NCBI GenBank assembly: GCA_009885905.1
Contig: VFJU01000357.1
Span: forward strand, 1 to 11,023
DNA from: Verrucomicrobiota bacterium
GTDB taxonomy: Bacteria > Verrucomicrobiota > Verrucomicrobiia > Verrucomicrobiales > Akkermansiaceae
Length of the DNA stretch: 11,023 nt
Direction of reading: 5' to 3'
How positions within the stretch are numbered: position 1 is the stretch's first letter; each line of letters opens with the position of its first letter. Shown piece by piece: positions 1 through 7,633 of this stretch. The translations under genes were made by a program, and so were the position numbers. The notes below the pieces were generated by a model. The model had not been told where the DNA came from. It ran no database searches and saw nothing but the letters and a program-made list of their open reading frames with translations.

Positions 1-1604
1 CCGTCTTCACGGAGAGTGCGCATACCGAGTTCACGAGCACGACGGCGGAGTTGAGTTGTCGTTAGACCGGTGTTGATCATGCTACGGACTTCGTCATCGA
101 TGATGAAGGTCTCAAAAATTCCCATCCGCCCCTTGTAGCCATTGCCACGACATTTTTCGCAACCCACCGGACCGAAAATTGTAGCTTCCGTCATGCGGGA
201 TGAATCGAGAGATAGCGCTCGCATTTCCTTTTCGGAAAGTTCCGCTGGACCTTTACAAATTGGGCAAAGTTTCCGCACCAGTCGCTGAGCGAGAACCGCG
301 CGAACTGCGGAAGCAATCAAGAAGGGCTTGACGCCGATGTCGGCTAGACGAGCCACTGCAGATGGAGCATCGTTGGTGTGTAAGGTTGAGAAAACCAAGT
401 GGCCCGTTAGCGAAGCATTGATGGCGATGTTCGCCGTCTCCGCATCTCGAATTTCTCCGATCATAATGATGTTAGGCGCTTGTCGCAACATCGCGCGCAG
501 TGCTGCCGCGAATGTCATCCCGATGTCGGCCTTAACCATCACCTGATTAATACCAGGCAGCTCGTACTCGACAGGGTCCTCGACGGTGATGATTTTTTTG
601 TCCGGCTTGTTGATGACGTTGAGACAAGCGTATAATGTGGTGGTTTTACCCGACCCCGTTGGTCCCGTGACAAGCAAAATTCCGTCAGGCAAGCCAAGCA
701 GTTGCTCAAACACCACCTGATCGTCAGAGAAAAATCCAAGTTCTGGAAGTCCTAACAAAAGAGCTGTTTTGTCAAGAATCCGCATGACGATTGATTCACC
801 ATGATTCGAAGGAACAGAAGAAACCCGAAGATCGACCTCCTTGTCGCCCATTTTTAATTGGATTCGACCATCTTGTGGCAGACGTTTTTCCGCGATCGAC
901 ATCGTGCCACTCATCACCTTCAAACGAGCGATAATCGCCGGCAAAAGTTTTTTTGGATGTGTGTCAACGTGGACGAGTTTGCCATCGAGACGATAGCGAA
1001 TACGAACAGAGGTCTCGAGAGGTTCGATGTGAATATCGGAAGCTCGTAAGCGAAACGCTTCGGTGAGTGTCTGCATGACCAGCTTGATAATCGGCGCATC
1101 ATCACCGCCAGGCCCCGCCTCGGCGTCGCCGCCCGTCACTGAATAACCGTCTGGAGTCGCCGCGACGGCTTCATTGGAATGGTAAAACTGCCGAAGATAC
1201 TCTTGAATATCTTGGTGGGTCACGCACACCAGATTCAGTTCGCGACCGATCACGTGCGGCAAGGTGTCTAACAATTCAAAATCCAGTGGATCAGAGATCG
1301 CGACGGTCAGCATGGTAACTTCATCCTGCAAAGGAATGACACGATATCGTTTTGCAATTTCATCTGAAACGGACTCGGTGATCCCTGGGTCAAAGGTGAC
1401 GTCCGCGAGGCGAACGAAGGGAATTCCCGCATTCACCGCCAGAGTCCTTGCGACATCTTCTTGAACGAGAGAACTGTTGGCCAAGAGATAAGCGACAATG
1501 CTCTCTCCTCCAGAAAGAGAATTTCGCGCTTGGGCGACTTCATCGGGGCTCACCAATCCGGCTTCGGCAAGCAATTCTGCGAGATAATCTTCGTTGGAAA
1601 ACAC
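1..1604 (-). CDS. GspE/PilB-type AAA+ secretion/pilus assembly ATPase (3' end outside window)
   Basis: Hexameric cytoplasmic ATPase that powers pseudopilus or type IV pilus assembly (GspE/PulE/PilB/MshE family). I translated 534 uninterrupted codons. Residues 1-160 resemble the family's two N-terminal domains, but the Arg-Gly of the cyclic-di-GMP-binding MshEN motif is not evident. The motor domain has Walker A GPTGSGKT (314-321), Asp box VEDPVEY (341-347), Walker B-like IIMIGEIRD (379-387), His box STLHTND (406-412), and a tetracysteine zinc site of two CxxC pairs (447/450 and 482/485), typical of GspE/PilB and unlike PilT. The start is GTG at 1604: an in-frame TAA lies ten codons upstream and no ATG intervenes. 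No Shine-Dalgarno is visible. It is separated from ftsW by 188 bp with a terminator, so it is probably a separate unit. Only the last few dozen residues should be missing. The sequence alone does not decide between pilB and gspE. Confidence 0.95.
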   Translation of the reverse strand, partial: MFSNEDYLAELLAEAGLVSPDEVAQARNSLSGGESIVAYLLANSSLVQEDVARTLAVNAGIPFVRLADVTFDPGITESVSDEIAKRYRVIPLQDEVTMLTVAISDPLDFELLDTLPHVIGRELNLVCVTHQDIQEYLRQFYHSNEAVAATPDGYSVTGGDAEAGPGGDDAPIIKLVMQTLTEAFRLRASDIHIEPLETSVRIRYRLDGKLVHVDTHPKKLLPAIIARLKVMSGTMSIAEKRLPQDGRIQLKMGDKEVDLRVSSVPSNHGESIVMRILDKTALLLGLPELGFFSDDQVVFEQLLGLPDGILLVTGPTGSGKTTTLYACLNVINKPDKKIITVEDPVEYELPGINQVMVKADIGMTFAAALRAMLRQAPNIIMIGEIRDAETANIAINASLTGHLVFSTLHTNDAPSAVARLADIGVKPFLIASAVRAVLAQRLVRKLCPICKGPAELSEKEMRALSLDSSRMTEATIFGPVGCEKCRGNGYKGRMGIFETFIIDDEVRSMINTGLTTTQLRRRARELGMRTLRED

Positions 1605-1630
1605 TGAGCTTTGAGTCGTTGAGAGTGGGT

Positions 1631-1636
1631 ATTACA
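1631..1636 (-). promoter_or_regulatory. possible -10 element for the ATPase gene
   Basis: On the minus strand the hexamer TGTAAT matches the sigma-70 -10 consensus at five of six positions and lies 26 bases before the GTG start, which would give a leader of about 20 bases. No convincing -35 sits 16-18 bases upstream, because that position falls inside the terminator hairpin. Further upstream there is a perfect TTGACA (1706-1701), but 17-18 bases downstream of it only poor -10 matches are found (CAATCT at best). This is an inference from short motifs only. Confidence 0.25.
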
Positions 1637-1639
1637 GAC

Positions 1640-1663
1640 AAAAACACGAGCCACCGGCACGTG
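1640..1663 (-). terminator. intrinsic terminator candidate after the dcw operon
   Basis: Read on the minus strand, CACGTGCC is followed by a GGT loop and GGCTCGTG. This forms an eight-pair stem with one T-T mismatch in the middle, immediately followed by TTTTTGTCT. That is the expected form of a Rho-independent terminator in the direction of ftsW transcription. It lies about 130 bases after the ftsW stop codon and its T-run ends 35 bases before the ATPase GTG start. It probably ends the division operon transcript. If the ATPase promoter lies upstream, the same hairpin would act as an attenuator. Confidence 0.6.
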
Positions 1664-1733
1664 CCATTCGGATCGCAGATTGGTCAACCCACCCCGTTGT
1701 TGTCAACCAACCACATCACTTAGAACGATGAAA

Positions 1734-1754
1734 TTGATTTCAACGCCAAATCAA
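1734..1754. repeat. 7-bp perfect inverted repeat, AT-rich
   Basis: TTGATTT and its exact complement AAATCAA are separated by seven bases, about 40 bases past the ftsW stop codon and 130 bases upstream of the ATPase start. It is too AT-rich and lacks the T-run needed for an intrinsic terminator. An operator for a dimeric regulator or an mRNA 3'-end structure are possible readings. With arms this short, chance is not excluded. Confidence 0.3.
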
Positions 1755-1792
1755 GCTGCAAATGTAGTCACCATGACCATTCATTCGACCAC

Positions 1793-2938
1793 TCACAAGC
1801 GCACCGCCAAGCGAGTTTGCTTCGCCAGCGAGAATTCCTGCACCGCACGAGCGTGAGAGCGGCGGTGAATCCCCACCAACATTCCGACCGCTGCTAGACT
1901 GAAAACCAAGCTGGTTCCTCCGTAACTCACAAATGGAAGCGGGAGCCCATCGTTCGGTAACATGGCGGTGGTCACACCGATGTTCACCATCGCTGGTACC
2001 ACTATCACACAGGTCAGCCCCAGAGCCACGCAGCGGTTGAAAACGTTATTTGCCTGAACGGCAATACCACACCCGGCGATGGCGATCATCACATAACAAA
2101 ACACTACCCCTAGAGTGACTGGAAGCCCCAGCTCTTCACCGACCACTGGAAAAATAAAGTCGATATGGGCAAAAGTCAGCGTTCCAAATTTCTCTACGCC
2201 ATTACCAAGGCCCACCCCCCACGGGCCACCATTTCCAAGAGCAAGTAAGGCGCGCCATTGCTGCATTCCACGATCGAGTTGATGCACGGGATTTTCCAAA
2301 TCTAACCAAGCCTCGATCCGCCCCCACCGGTTCGCATCATTTCGAATGTAGTATGCTGCGCCGGATGCCACGATGAGCATCGTCGGAATCGTGTAAATCA
2401 AGCGAGTTCCCACACAAAATAAAATTGCCCCCACCGCGACTGAAAGTGATAGAGCAGTCCCCACATCCGTCTCTCCAGCGATCAATGCAATCGGAACCCC
2501 CGCAATGATTCCCGGAATCACAAAGCCTCGCCAAAAAGTATGCACTTCTGTCTGCCATCGTGCAAACCAAGCAGAGAGTGTCATGATGATCACAATCTTA
2601 GCGGCCTCGGACGGTTGAAACTGGCCAACGACTGGAAACTTGATCCAGCGGTTAGATCCATACTGAGGCTCTGAGATACCAGGAACGAAGCAAAGCACAA
2701 GCATTACGCAGGCACCAACGAGTAACCACGGAGATAATCGTCTGAGCCACTCAAGAGAAAATCTAGCAGAAACAACCGCTGCAACTAGACCAACTGCAAC
2801 ACAAAACGCCTGACGTGTTAGGAAATGGTGTGGCGCGAATCCTTTCACCCATGCCCCAGTGCTCGTCAGCATAATCAACCCTAATGCGACCAGAGCCACA
2901 ACAGCAGTGCATAGGATAATCGAGCAGTGACGCGTCAT
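1793..2938 (-). CDS. ftsW: FtsW, septal peptidoglycan glycosyltransferase (SEDS family)
   Basis: Integral inner-membrane polymerase that links lipid II disaccharides into glycan strands at the division septum, working with FtsI. The 381 residues hold about ten hydrophobic segments (first near 7-27, last near 339-358), as in the RodA/FtsW/SpoVE family. Family signatures are SNRWI..(G)QFQPSE (95-111), GVGLGNGVEKFG (241-252), AHIDFIFPVVGEELG (257-271, with the invariant Asp260), and LPLPFVSYGGTS (332-343). Two small departures from the common pattern are GETDVGT, with Thr where Pro-Asp is usual, and PNDGLPLPF instead of PTKGLPLPF. It is 381 residues, close to family size. The start is ATG at 2938; the LysM stop codon lies in the same frame 15 bases upstream, so no longer start exists. 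FtsW rather than RodA is inferred from its place in the dcw cluster. It is the last gene of the operon. Confidence 0.95.
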   Translation of the reverse strand: MTRHCSIILCTAVVALVALGLIMLTSTGAWVKGFAPHHFLTRQAFCVAVGLVAAVVSARFSLEWLRRLSPWLLVGACVMLVLCFVPGISEPQYGSNRWIKFPVVGQFQPSEAAKIVIIMTLSAWFARWQTEVHTFWRGFVIPGIIAGVPIALIAGETDVGTALSLSVAVGAILFCVGTRLIYTIPTMLIVASGAAYYIRNDANRWGRIEAWLDLENPVHQLDRGMQQWRALLALGNGGPWGVGLGNGVEKFGTLTFAHIDFIFPVVGEELGLPVTLGVVFCYVMIAIAGCGIAVQANNVFNRCVALGLTCVIVVPAMVNIGVTTAMLPNDGLPLPFVSYGGTSLVFSLAAVGMLVGIHRRSHARAVQEFSLAKQTRLAVRL

Positions 2939-2953
2939 CAGATTAAATATTAA

Positions 2954-3733
2954 TTAGTTTGGAATCACCAAGCTCATACCCACCTTCATTTTGCGACAAT
3001 CGCTGATACCATTGGCTTTCATGAGTGAATCTTGATTCACATTGAAACGATTGGCAATCCGCCAAACACTGTCTCCATTTTGAACGACATAGGATTTACC
3101 AGAAGAAGCCGCCGCTGCCACACTACGGTTAATGTTAGGCCGCACCAACTGAGCACGTGGTGCGTTGCTCACGTCGATGGGCAACGCCTCAACCAGTCCG
3201 CGATCCGCATCCGCCGGAATTTGACTGCGAATGGCAACAACCTCTTTAGGTTCCACCGCGACGATACGCTTGGGGGGTATACTAAGTAAAAGTCCCGGAA
3301 TGATATCAACATGCTTATTCGCCGTGCGAAGATCTCCTTCATCAACCTCCGCCACAGCAGCGATGCGTGCATAATTGTCACCCTGCATTACGACGTAAGG
3401 CTTTTCACCAGGTGCGATCCTCGGCAGATCCACCCGACTTGAAACACGGGCAGACGAAACTTCTGATTTTTCAACTTTTGCAGATAGAGAAACAGCAGAA
3501 GTTCTATCATCCAAAAATCTTTGATGAATGAAAATCAAGCCAATTGCAACAACATGAATCAGAAAAATAATCGTTAGGGCTCGCGAAATTTTTGAACCGC
3601 TATCATCCCCTTCCATCTCAGATGAAGCAGCGGCAGCGACCCGTTGTTTACGATTCCCCGTAACCGCCATGAGGCGTTTGAAAATTCCTCGTGGTACGTT
3701 ACGGCGTTTGACTGGTAGGGTGTGGGATTTCAT
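2954..3733 (-). CDS. single-pass membrane protein with two LysM domains, probable peptidoglycan-binding division-associated protein
   Basis: The 259 residues have a basic cytoplasmic tail (1-50, many Lys/Arg), one transmembrane helix (about 52-70), and a periplasmic part with two LysM modules. The first (about 112-153, starting KPYVVMQGDNYARIA) is divergent, with YARIA where W-x-I-A is usual. The second (about 213-258, KSYVVQNGDSVWRIANRF...GMSLVIP) is canonical and ends one residue before the C-terminus. The linker between them (154-212) looks low in structure. LysM domains bind the GlcNAc-containing glycan backbone, so this protein should be anchored in the inner membrane and hold peptidoglycan. 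It starts 5 bases after murD and ends 15 bases before ftsW, within the operon. Its topology resembles FtsN (short inside tail, one helix, C-terminal wall-binding domain), but with LysM instead of SPOR. The division role is inference from context. No catalytic domain is visible. Confidence 0.88.
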   Translation of the reverse strand: MKSHTLPVKRRNVPRGIFKRLMAVTGNRKQRVAAAASSEMEGDDSGSKISRALTIIFLIHVVAIGLIFIHQRFLDDRTSAVSLSAKVEKSEVSSARVSSRVDLPRIAPGEKPYVVMQGDNYARIAAVAEVDEGDLRTANKHVDIIPGLLLSIPPKRIVAVEPKEVVAIRSQIPADADRGLVEALPIDVSNAPRAQLVRPNINRSVAAAASSGKSYVVQNGDSVWRIANRFNVNQDSLMKANGISDCRKMKVGMSLVIPN

Positions 3734-3738
3734 AACTG

Positions 3739-5049
3739 TTAGCGAAGTTGGTGAACAAGATCACGGAAAGTATTTCCGCGTTGTTCGTATCCATTGAATT
3801 GATCGAAAGAAGAAGTTCCTGGCGAGAAAAGAATGGTCGAGCCACGCGGCGCAAGACTGCGAGCTGTAGCGACTGCCACCGCTAGACTAGGCACTGCCTC
3901 GCAATTGACTACCTTTGAAAAAATATCTGCTAGAGGTCTTGCGATCTGGCCAAAAGTGACGACTGACAATGCCTTTTCAACCAGCAGCGGAACCAGTGAT
4001 GCATAATCCAGTCCCTTTTCCTTGCCACCTGCGATCAGCACCACCGGTCGAGTCTGCGAACGCAGAGCACTTTCAAGTGCGTGCAAGTTTGTCGCTTTGG
4101 AATCGTTTAAATATTCGACCCCATCTAGCGTACGAACAAGTTCGCAGCGATGCGGCGGCGGTGCGTAACCAGACAGTGCCGCGCGCATCGTTTGCGAATC
4201 CACTCCAAATGTCTGACAGGCCGCGAGCGCAGCCATTAAATTCTCAGCATTGTGCAGCCCACGTAAACCTGTATCATGATACATATCGATCCAAGTTTCT
4301 CCACCGTGCTCGATCGTCTCTCCCTGAGAATACCAATCTGCCGATGAATCCTCGGTAGAAAATGTAACCAAATTTGCTGCTAGATTTGGCGTAAATTCAC
4401 CCAGCCTCACCACTGCGGTGTCTTGATGATTTTGATTTTCGAAAATTCTCAGTTTGGCTGCTCGATAGGCTTCCACCATAGGGTATCGGTCCATGTGGTC
4501 TGGCGCAAAGTTTAACCAAATTGCAATGGTAGGGTGCAGAGTACTGATTGTTTCTAACTGAAATGAACTCAGTTCCAGTGCAACAACTTCCGGAGGATTT
4601 GCCTGCATCACGACCTCCGCAAATGGCGTTCCATAGTTCCCACAAGCGGTACCGCCCAACCCTGCATGCGCAAGAATTCGCTCAATCACTTCTGTGGTGG
4701 TGGTTTTTCCATTTGTTCCTGTGATACCCACAATGCGTCCATCATAGTAGCGAGACGCTAATTCCACCTCACCCACGACTTCAGATACGTTGGCGGAAAA
4801 CGCAGCCACATACGAACCGTAAGTATCAATGCCTGGGCTTACCACCAGCAGATCTGCTAGCAATCCTCGGCCATCCTCTTCGGTGGCATTCGGATGCTTC
4901 TCTACAGCATCAGGCATTCCAGCAAACGATTCTATGCCAGCGTTGTCCCATGCCGAAACTATTGCACCTTCACGTAACGCAAGTGCTGCGGCTGCTCGGC
5001 CACTGCGTCCTACGCCAAGAATGGCAACATGTTTTCCGTTAAGTGTCAT
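3739..5049 (-). CDS. murD: MurD, UDP-MurNAc-L-alanine:D-glutamate ligase
   Basis: Cytoplasmic ATP-dependent ligase that adds D-Glu to UDP-MurNAc-L-Ala, the second amino acid of the stem peptide. The 436 residues match family length. Motifs in order: N-terminal Rossmann GVGRSGRAAA (12-21), P-loop GITGTNGKTTTT (108-119), GNYGTP (137-142), ELSSFQLE (159-166), NFAPDHMDRY (180-189), the HN..N motif (267-270), NDSKATN (315-321, typical of MurD), AGGKEKGLDY (340-349), and SPGTSSFDQFNGYEQRG (409-425), where many MurDs have SPACAS. I chose ATG at 5049 because MTLNGKHVAILGVGRSG is a normal MurD beginning and it follows the mraY stop by 5 bases. The frame stays open upstream to an ATG at 5142, but that would add 31 residues overlapping the mraY end. 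There is no Shine-Dalgarno sequence, and coupling to mraY translation is likely. Confidence 0.97.
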   Translation of the reverse strand: MTLNGKHVAILGVGRSGRAAAALALREGAIVSAWDNAGIESFAGMPDAVEKHPNATEEDGRGLLADLLVVSPGIDTYGSYVAAFSANVSEVVGEVELASRYYDGRIVGITGTNGKTTTTEVIERILAHAGLGGTACGNYGTPFAEVVMQANPPEVVALELSSFQLETISTLHPTIAIWLNFAPDHMDRYPMVEAYRAAKLRIFENQNHQDTAVVRLGEFTPNLAANLVTFSTEDSSADWYSQGETIEHGGETWIDMYHDTGLRGLHNAENLMAALAACQTFGVDSQTMRAALSGYAPPPHRCELVRTLDGVEYLNDSKATNLHALESALRSQTRPVVLIAGGKEKGLDYASLVPLLVEKALSVVTFGQIARPLADIFSKVVNCEAVPSLAVAVATARSLAPRGSTILFSPGTSSFDQFNGYEQRGNTFRDLVHQLR

Positions 5050-5054
5050 TTTTG

Positions 5055-6269
5055 TTAGGCAATCTTGAGAAGCGCGAGTCCAAACAAAGCGAGCATGATA
5101 GAAACAATCCAGAAACGAATAATCACTTGATTCTCGTGCCAACCCAAAAGCTCAAAATGATGGTGAATCGGCGACATCTTAAAGATACGCTTTTTCCGTA
5201 ATTTGAAGCTGCCCACTTGGAGAATCACCGACATCGCCTCCATCACAAATACTCCACCGATGATGACCAGCAGAAGCTCCTGCTTCGTGCAGATTGCCGC
5301 CGTACCTAGAGCACCACCGATAGCAAGCGAACCCGTGTCACCCATGAAAACCTTGGCAGGATGACAGTTGAACCACAAAAAGCCAAAACACGCACCCGCA
5401 AGCGCCATCAGGAAAATTGCTAACTCACCGATGTATCTGTTGTGCGGAATCACTAAGTATTCCGTGGCCATAAAAAAATGACCTGCCAAATAAGCTAGAA
5501 ACGCATAGGAAAGTGCCACGCTGATCGTTGTGCCCGTCGCTAGTCCGTCGAGCCCATCCGTCAAATTCACCGCATTGGAACACCCCACGATCACGATCGC
5601 AAAAAACGGAATGATCAATAAGTTGAGATCGATGATCTCGCGCTTGAACAGTGGAAAGGAAATCGCTCCGATTCCAATTGGATTCTGTCCAAGTCTGAAT
5701 CCTGCAAGCCCATCAGCGATCTGTTGTGGCGATGCGCCAAATCCAGAAATTTCTTTTTTGAAATAAATAAAACTGGCCGCAACCAAAGCGATAACCAGTT
5801 GCCATGCTAACTTTTTTCGACTGCTGATTCCATCGGACTTCTTCTCCTTCACTTTTTTATAATCATCACAAAATCCTAACAACCCGCAAGCGACCATGGT
5901 GCAAGCACATACTGCGATGAATGGATTCAATGGACGGGCAAAAACCAAGGTCGAGATTATTACTGATCCAATGATCAGCACGCCGCCCATCGTCGGCGTC
6001 CCGACTTTTCCGCCGTGTAATTCGGCAAGCTGATGCACCTCGGCCGCCGTACGGATCGGCTGACCGACCTTTAACGAGATCAAGCGCCGTATGACCCAAG
6101 GACCAAAAATGACCGATAAAATGAATGCTAACAATCCAGCAAACGCCGCGCGGAAAGTGATGTATTGAAATAAATTTAAAAACGAACACGAATACGCCCA
6201 GCCTTGATGTCCAGAAGCCTTCTCAGCTTCGAACGCTTGATACCAAAAATCGTAGATTGCTGGGAGCAT
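5055..6269 (-). CDS. mraY: MraY, phospho-N-acetylmuramoyl-pentapeptide-transferase
   Basis: Integral membrane enzyme that transfers phospho-MurNAc-pentapeptide from UDP to undecaprenyl phosphate, forming lipid I. The 404 residues have about ten membrane segments. Signatures are GTPTMGG (90-96), the DDYKK aspartates (135-136), NAVNLTDGLDGLA (232-244, catalytic-site Asp238 and Asp241), FNCHPAKVFMGDTGS (300-314), and the PIHHHFE histidines (367-373). E. coli MraY is about 360 residues. The extra length lies in a longer N-terminus (conserved ITFRA begins at 37) and in an expanded loop at about 171-212, before the NLTDG motif. The start is ATG at 6269, sharing one base with the murF stop (TAATG), which implies coupled translation. 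The stop is 5 bases before murD. No lesion is seen. Confidence 0.97.
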   Translation of the reverse strand: MLPAIYDFWYQAFEAEKASGHQGWAYSCSFLNLFQYITFRAAFAGLLAFILSVIFGPWVIRRLISLKVGQPIRTAAEVHQLAELHGGKVGTPTMGGVLIIGSVIISTLVFARPLNPFIAVCACTMVACGLLGFCDDYKKVKEKKSDGISSRKKLAWQLVIALVAASFIYFKKEISGFGASPQQIADGLAGFRLGQNPIGIGAISFPLFKREIIDLNLLIIPFFAIVIVGCSNAVNLTDGLDGLATGTTISVALSYAFLAYLAGHFFMATEYLVIPHNRYIGELAIFLMALAGACFGFLWFNCHPAKVFMGDTGSLAIGGALGTAAICTKQELLLVIIGGVFVMEAMSVILQVGSFKLRKKRIFKMSPIHHHFELLGWHENQVIIRFWIVSIMLALFGLALLKIA

Positions 6270-7633
6270 TAGTTTCTAGGGAATGCGGCGTGCATCACGC
6301 GTTCGACAGTGGCGGCGCGGCTGCCCTTGAAGAGCACAACGTCACCAGGTTTCACCTCACGCACAAGCCATTGAGCCGCTTGGTCGAGGTCTTGAAAATG
6401 GGGCGAATTTTTCGCTCCTTTAGCGATGCCTTCTGAGCCTTCACCCACGGCTATCACAACGAGGTCGCGTTCCATGGCAAGAGCACCTGTCTGCAAGTGT
6501 GCGGCCGGTGCGTGCGGACCAAGCTCCCCCATGCGACCGAGCACGATGATCCTTCGGGAGCCATCGATCACAGGCGTATCTGCTAGAGTTTCTATGGCTG
6601 CGGCCATTGATTCTGGATTCGCATTGTAGGTATCATCGATCACCGTTGTGCCGTGATAATTGTAGCGGCCAAGCCGTCCTCCCGTGAGAGAAGCATTTGA
6701 TAGACCCTCAGCAATTTCAGTCGGTGTAATCCCAAGTTTCCAGCCGACCCCAGCAGCTAACAGAGCATTAGTCACCATATGGCGACCAGACACCGGCAGA
6801 GTGACTTCGACTGGATTTTCGCCTTCAATGACGAGTGTGAAAGATGTCCTATCCAGCTCAAAACGAAGATTTTCAGCACGAACCAAGCCACGTCCATTTC
6901 CAACCGCGATCATGCTCGCCTTAGTCCGCGAACGTAAGTATTCATAAAATTCGCAAGTGGCAGGAAAAAATAAAATTCCATCTGCCGGCAAAGCACGAGC
7001 GAGCATGCCTTTCTCCTCGGCGATCGCTTCACGAGTTTTCAGAAACTCAATATGCGCGGTACCAATGTTAGTGATAACGCCATACTTGGGTCGTGCCATT
7101 TCACAAAGCGGTGCGATCTCGCCTGAGTGATTCATTCCCATCTCCCAAACCGCCGCCGTGTGTTCCTTGGTCGTTGCCAGTATTGAAAGCGGAAGGCCGA
7201 TGTGATTGTTTAAATTTCCAACTGTAGCAGAAACATTAAAATGACGTGATAACACCGCTGCCGTAAAATCCTTGGTGCTGGTCTTACCGTTGGATCCCGT
7301 GATTGCAACCACTGGTATCACTAACTGCTTCCTCCACCAACAGGACAAACGCTGCAGCGCAAGCAGAACATCTGGAACAACGATCACTGCAGTATTTGGC
7401 GGTAAATCCCCCACCCAATCTTGTACCACCGCGGCCGCGGCACCATCGCGCAAAGCATTAAGAGCAAAATGATCTCCATTAAAATTTTCTCCTCGCAGTG
7501 CGAAAAATACCGAGTCTTTTGCAAGCTTGCGGGTATCCGTTGAGACGCCACCAGAAATCAAAACATCACCAGATCCTCGGGTAACCGGAACACCGAAAAT
7601 ATCACAAAGTTGCTGGACGGTGATTGGCTTCAT
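6269..7633 (-). CDS. murF: MurF, UDP-MurNAc-tripeptide:D-alanyl-D-alanine ligase
   Basis: Cytoplasmic Mur ligase that adds the D-Ala-D-Ala dipeptide, completing UDP-MurNAc-pentapeptide. The 454 residues match family size. Motifs: N-terminal substrate-binding part with GVSTDTRKL (29-37) and FFALRGENFNGDHF (43-56), P-loop ITGSNGKTSTKD (111-122, the SNGKTS(T)K form typical of MurF), NLNNHIGLPLS (140-150), EMGMNHSGEI (164-173), NIGTAHIEFL (189-198), VSGRHMVTNALLAAG (281-295), IDDTYNANPESM (332-343), VLGRMGELG (364-372) and LFKGSRA (434-440). The start ATG at 7633 overlaps the murE stop by four bases (ATGA). The stop TAA shares its last base with the mraY start. There is no separate Shine-Dalgarno sequence. 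Confidence 0.97.
   Translation of the reverse strand: MKPITVQQLCDIFGVPVTRGSGDVLISGGVSTDTRKLAKDSVFFALRGENFNGDHFALNALRDGAAAAVVQDWVGDLPPNTAVIVVPDVLLALQRLSCWWRKQLVIPVVAITGSNGKTSTKDFTAAVLSRHFNVSATVGNLNNHIGLPLSILATTKEHTAAVWEMGMNHSGEIAPLCEMARPKYGVITNIGTAHIEFLKTREAIAEEKGMLARALPADGILFFPATCEFYEYLRSRTKASMIAVGNGRGLVRAENLRFELDRTSFTLVIEGENPVEVTLPVSGRHMVTNALLAAGVGWKLGITPTEIAEGLSNASLTGGRLGRYNYHGTTVIDDTYNANPESMAAAIETLADTPVIDGSRRIIVLGRMGELGPHAPAAHLQTGALAMERDLVVIAVGEGSEGIAKGAKNSPHFQDLDQAAQWLVREVKPGDVVLFKGSRAATVERVMHAAFPRN

Noticed and set aside
1656..1665. Perfect 10-bp palindrome GGCACGTGCC as an operator
   Set aside because: Most of it is the left arm of the better-supported terminator hairpin, so a separate operator is not needed to explain it.
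3969..4358. Open frame of 129 codons on the + strand opposite murD
   Set aside because: Antisense to conserved MurD motifs, with no family resemblance and no own upstream signals.
5050..5142. Longer murD form starting at ATG 5142, adding 31 residues
   Set aside because: The extra residues overlap the end of mraY in another frame and do not resemble MurD, while the ATG at 5049 gives a normal MurD N-terminus.
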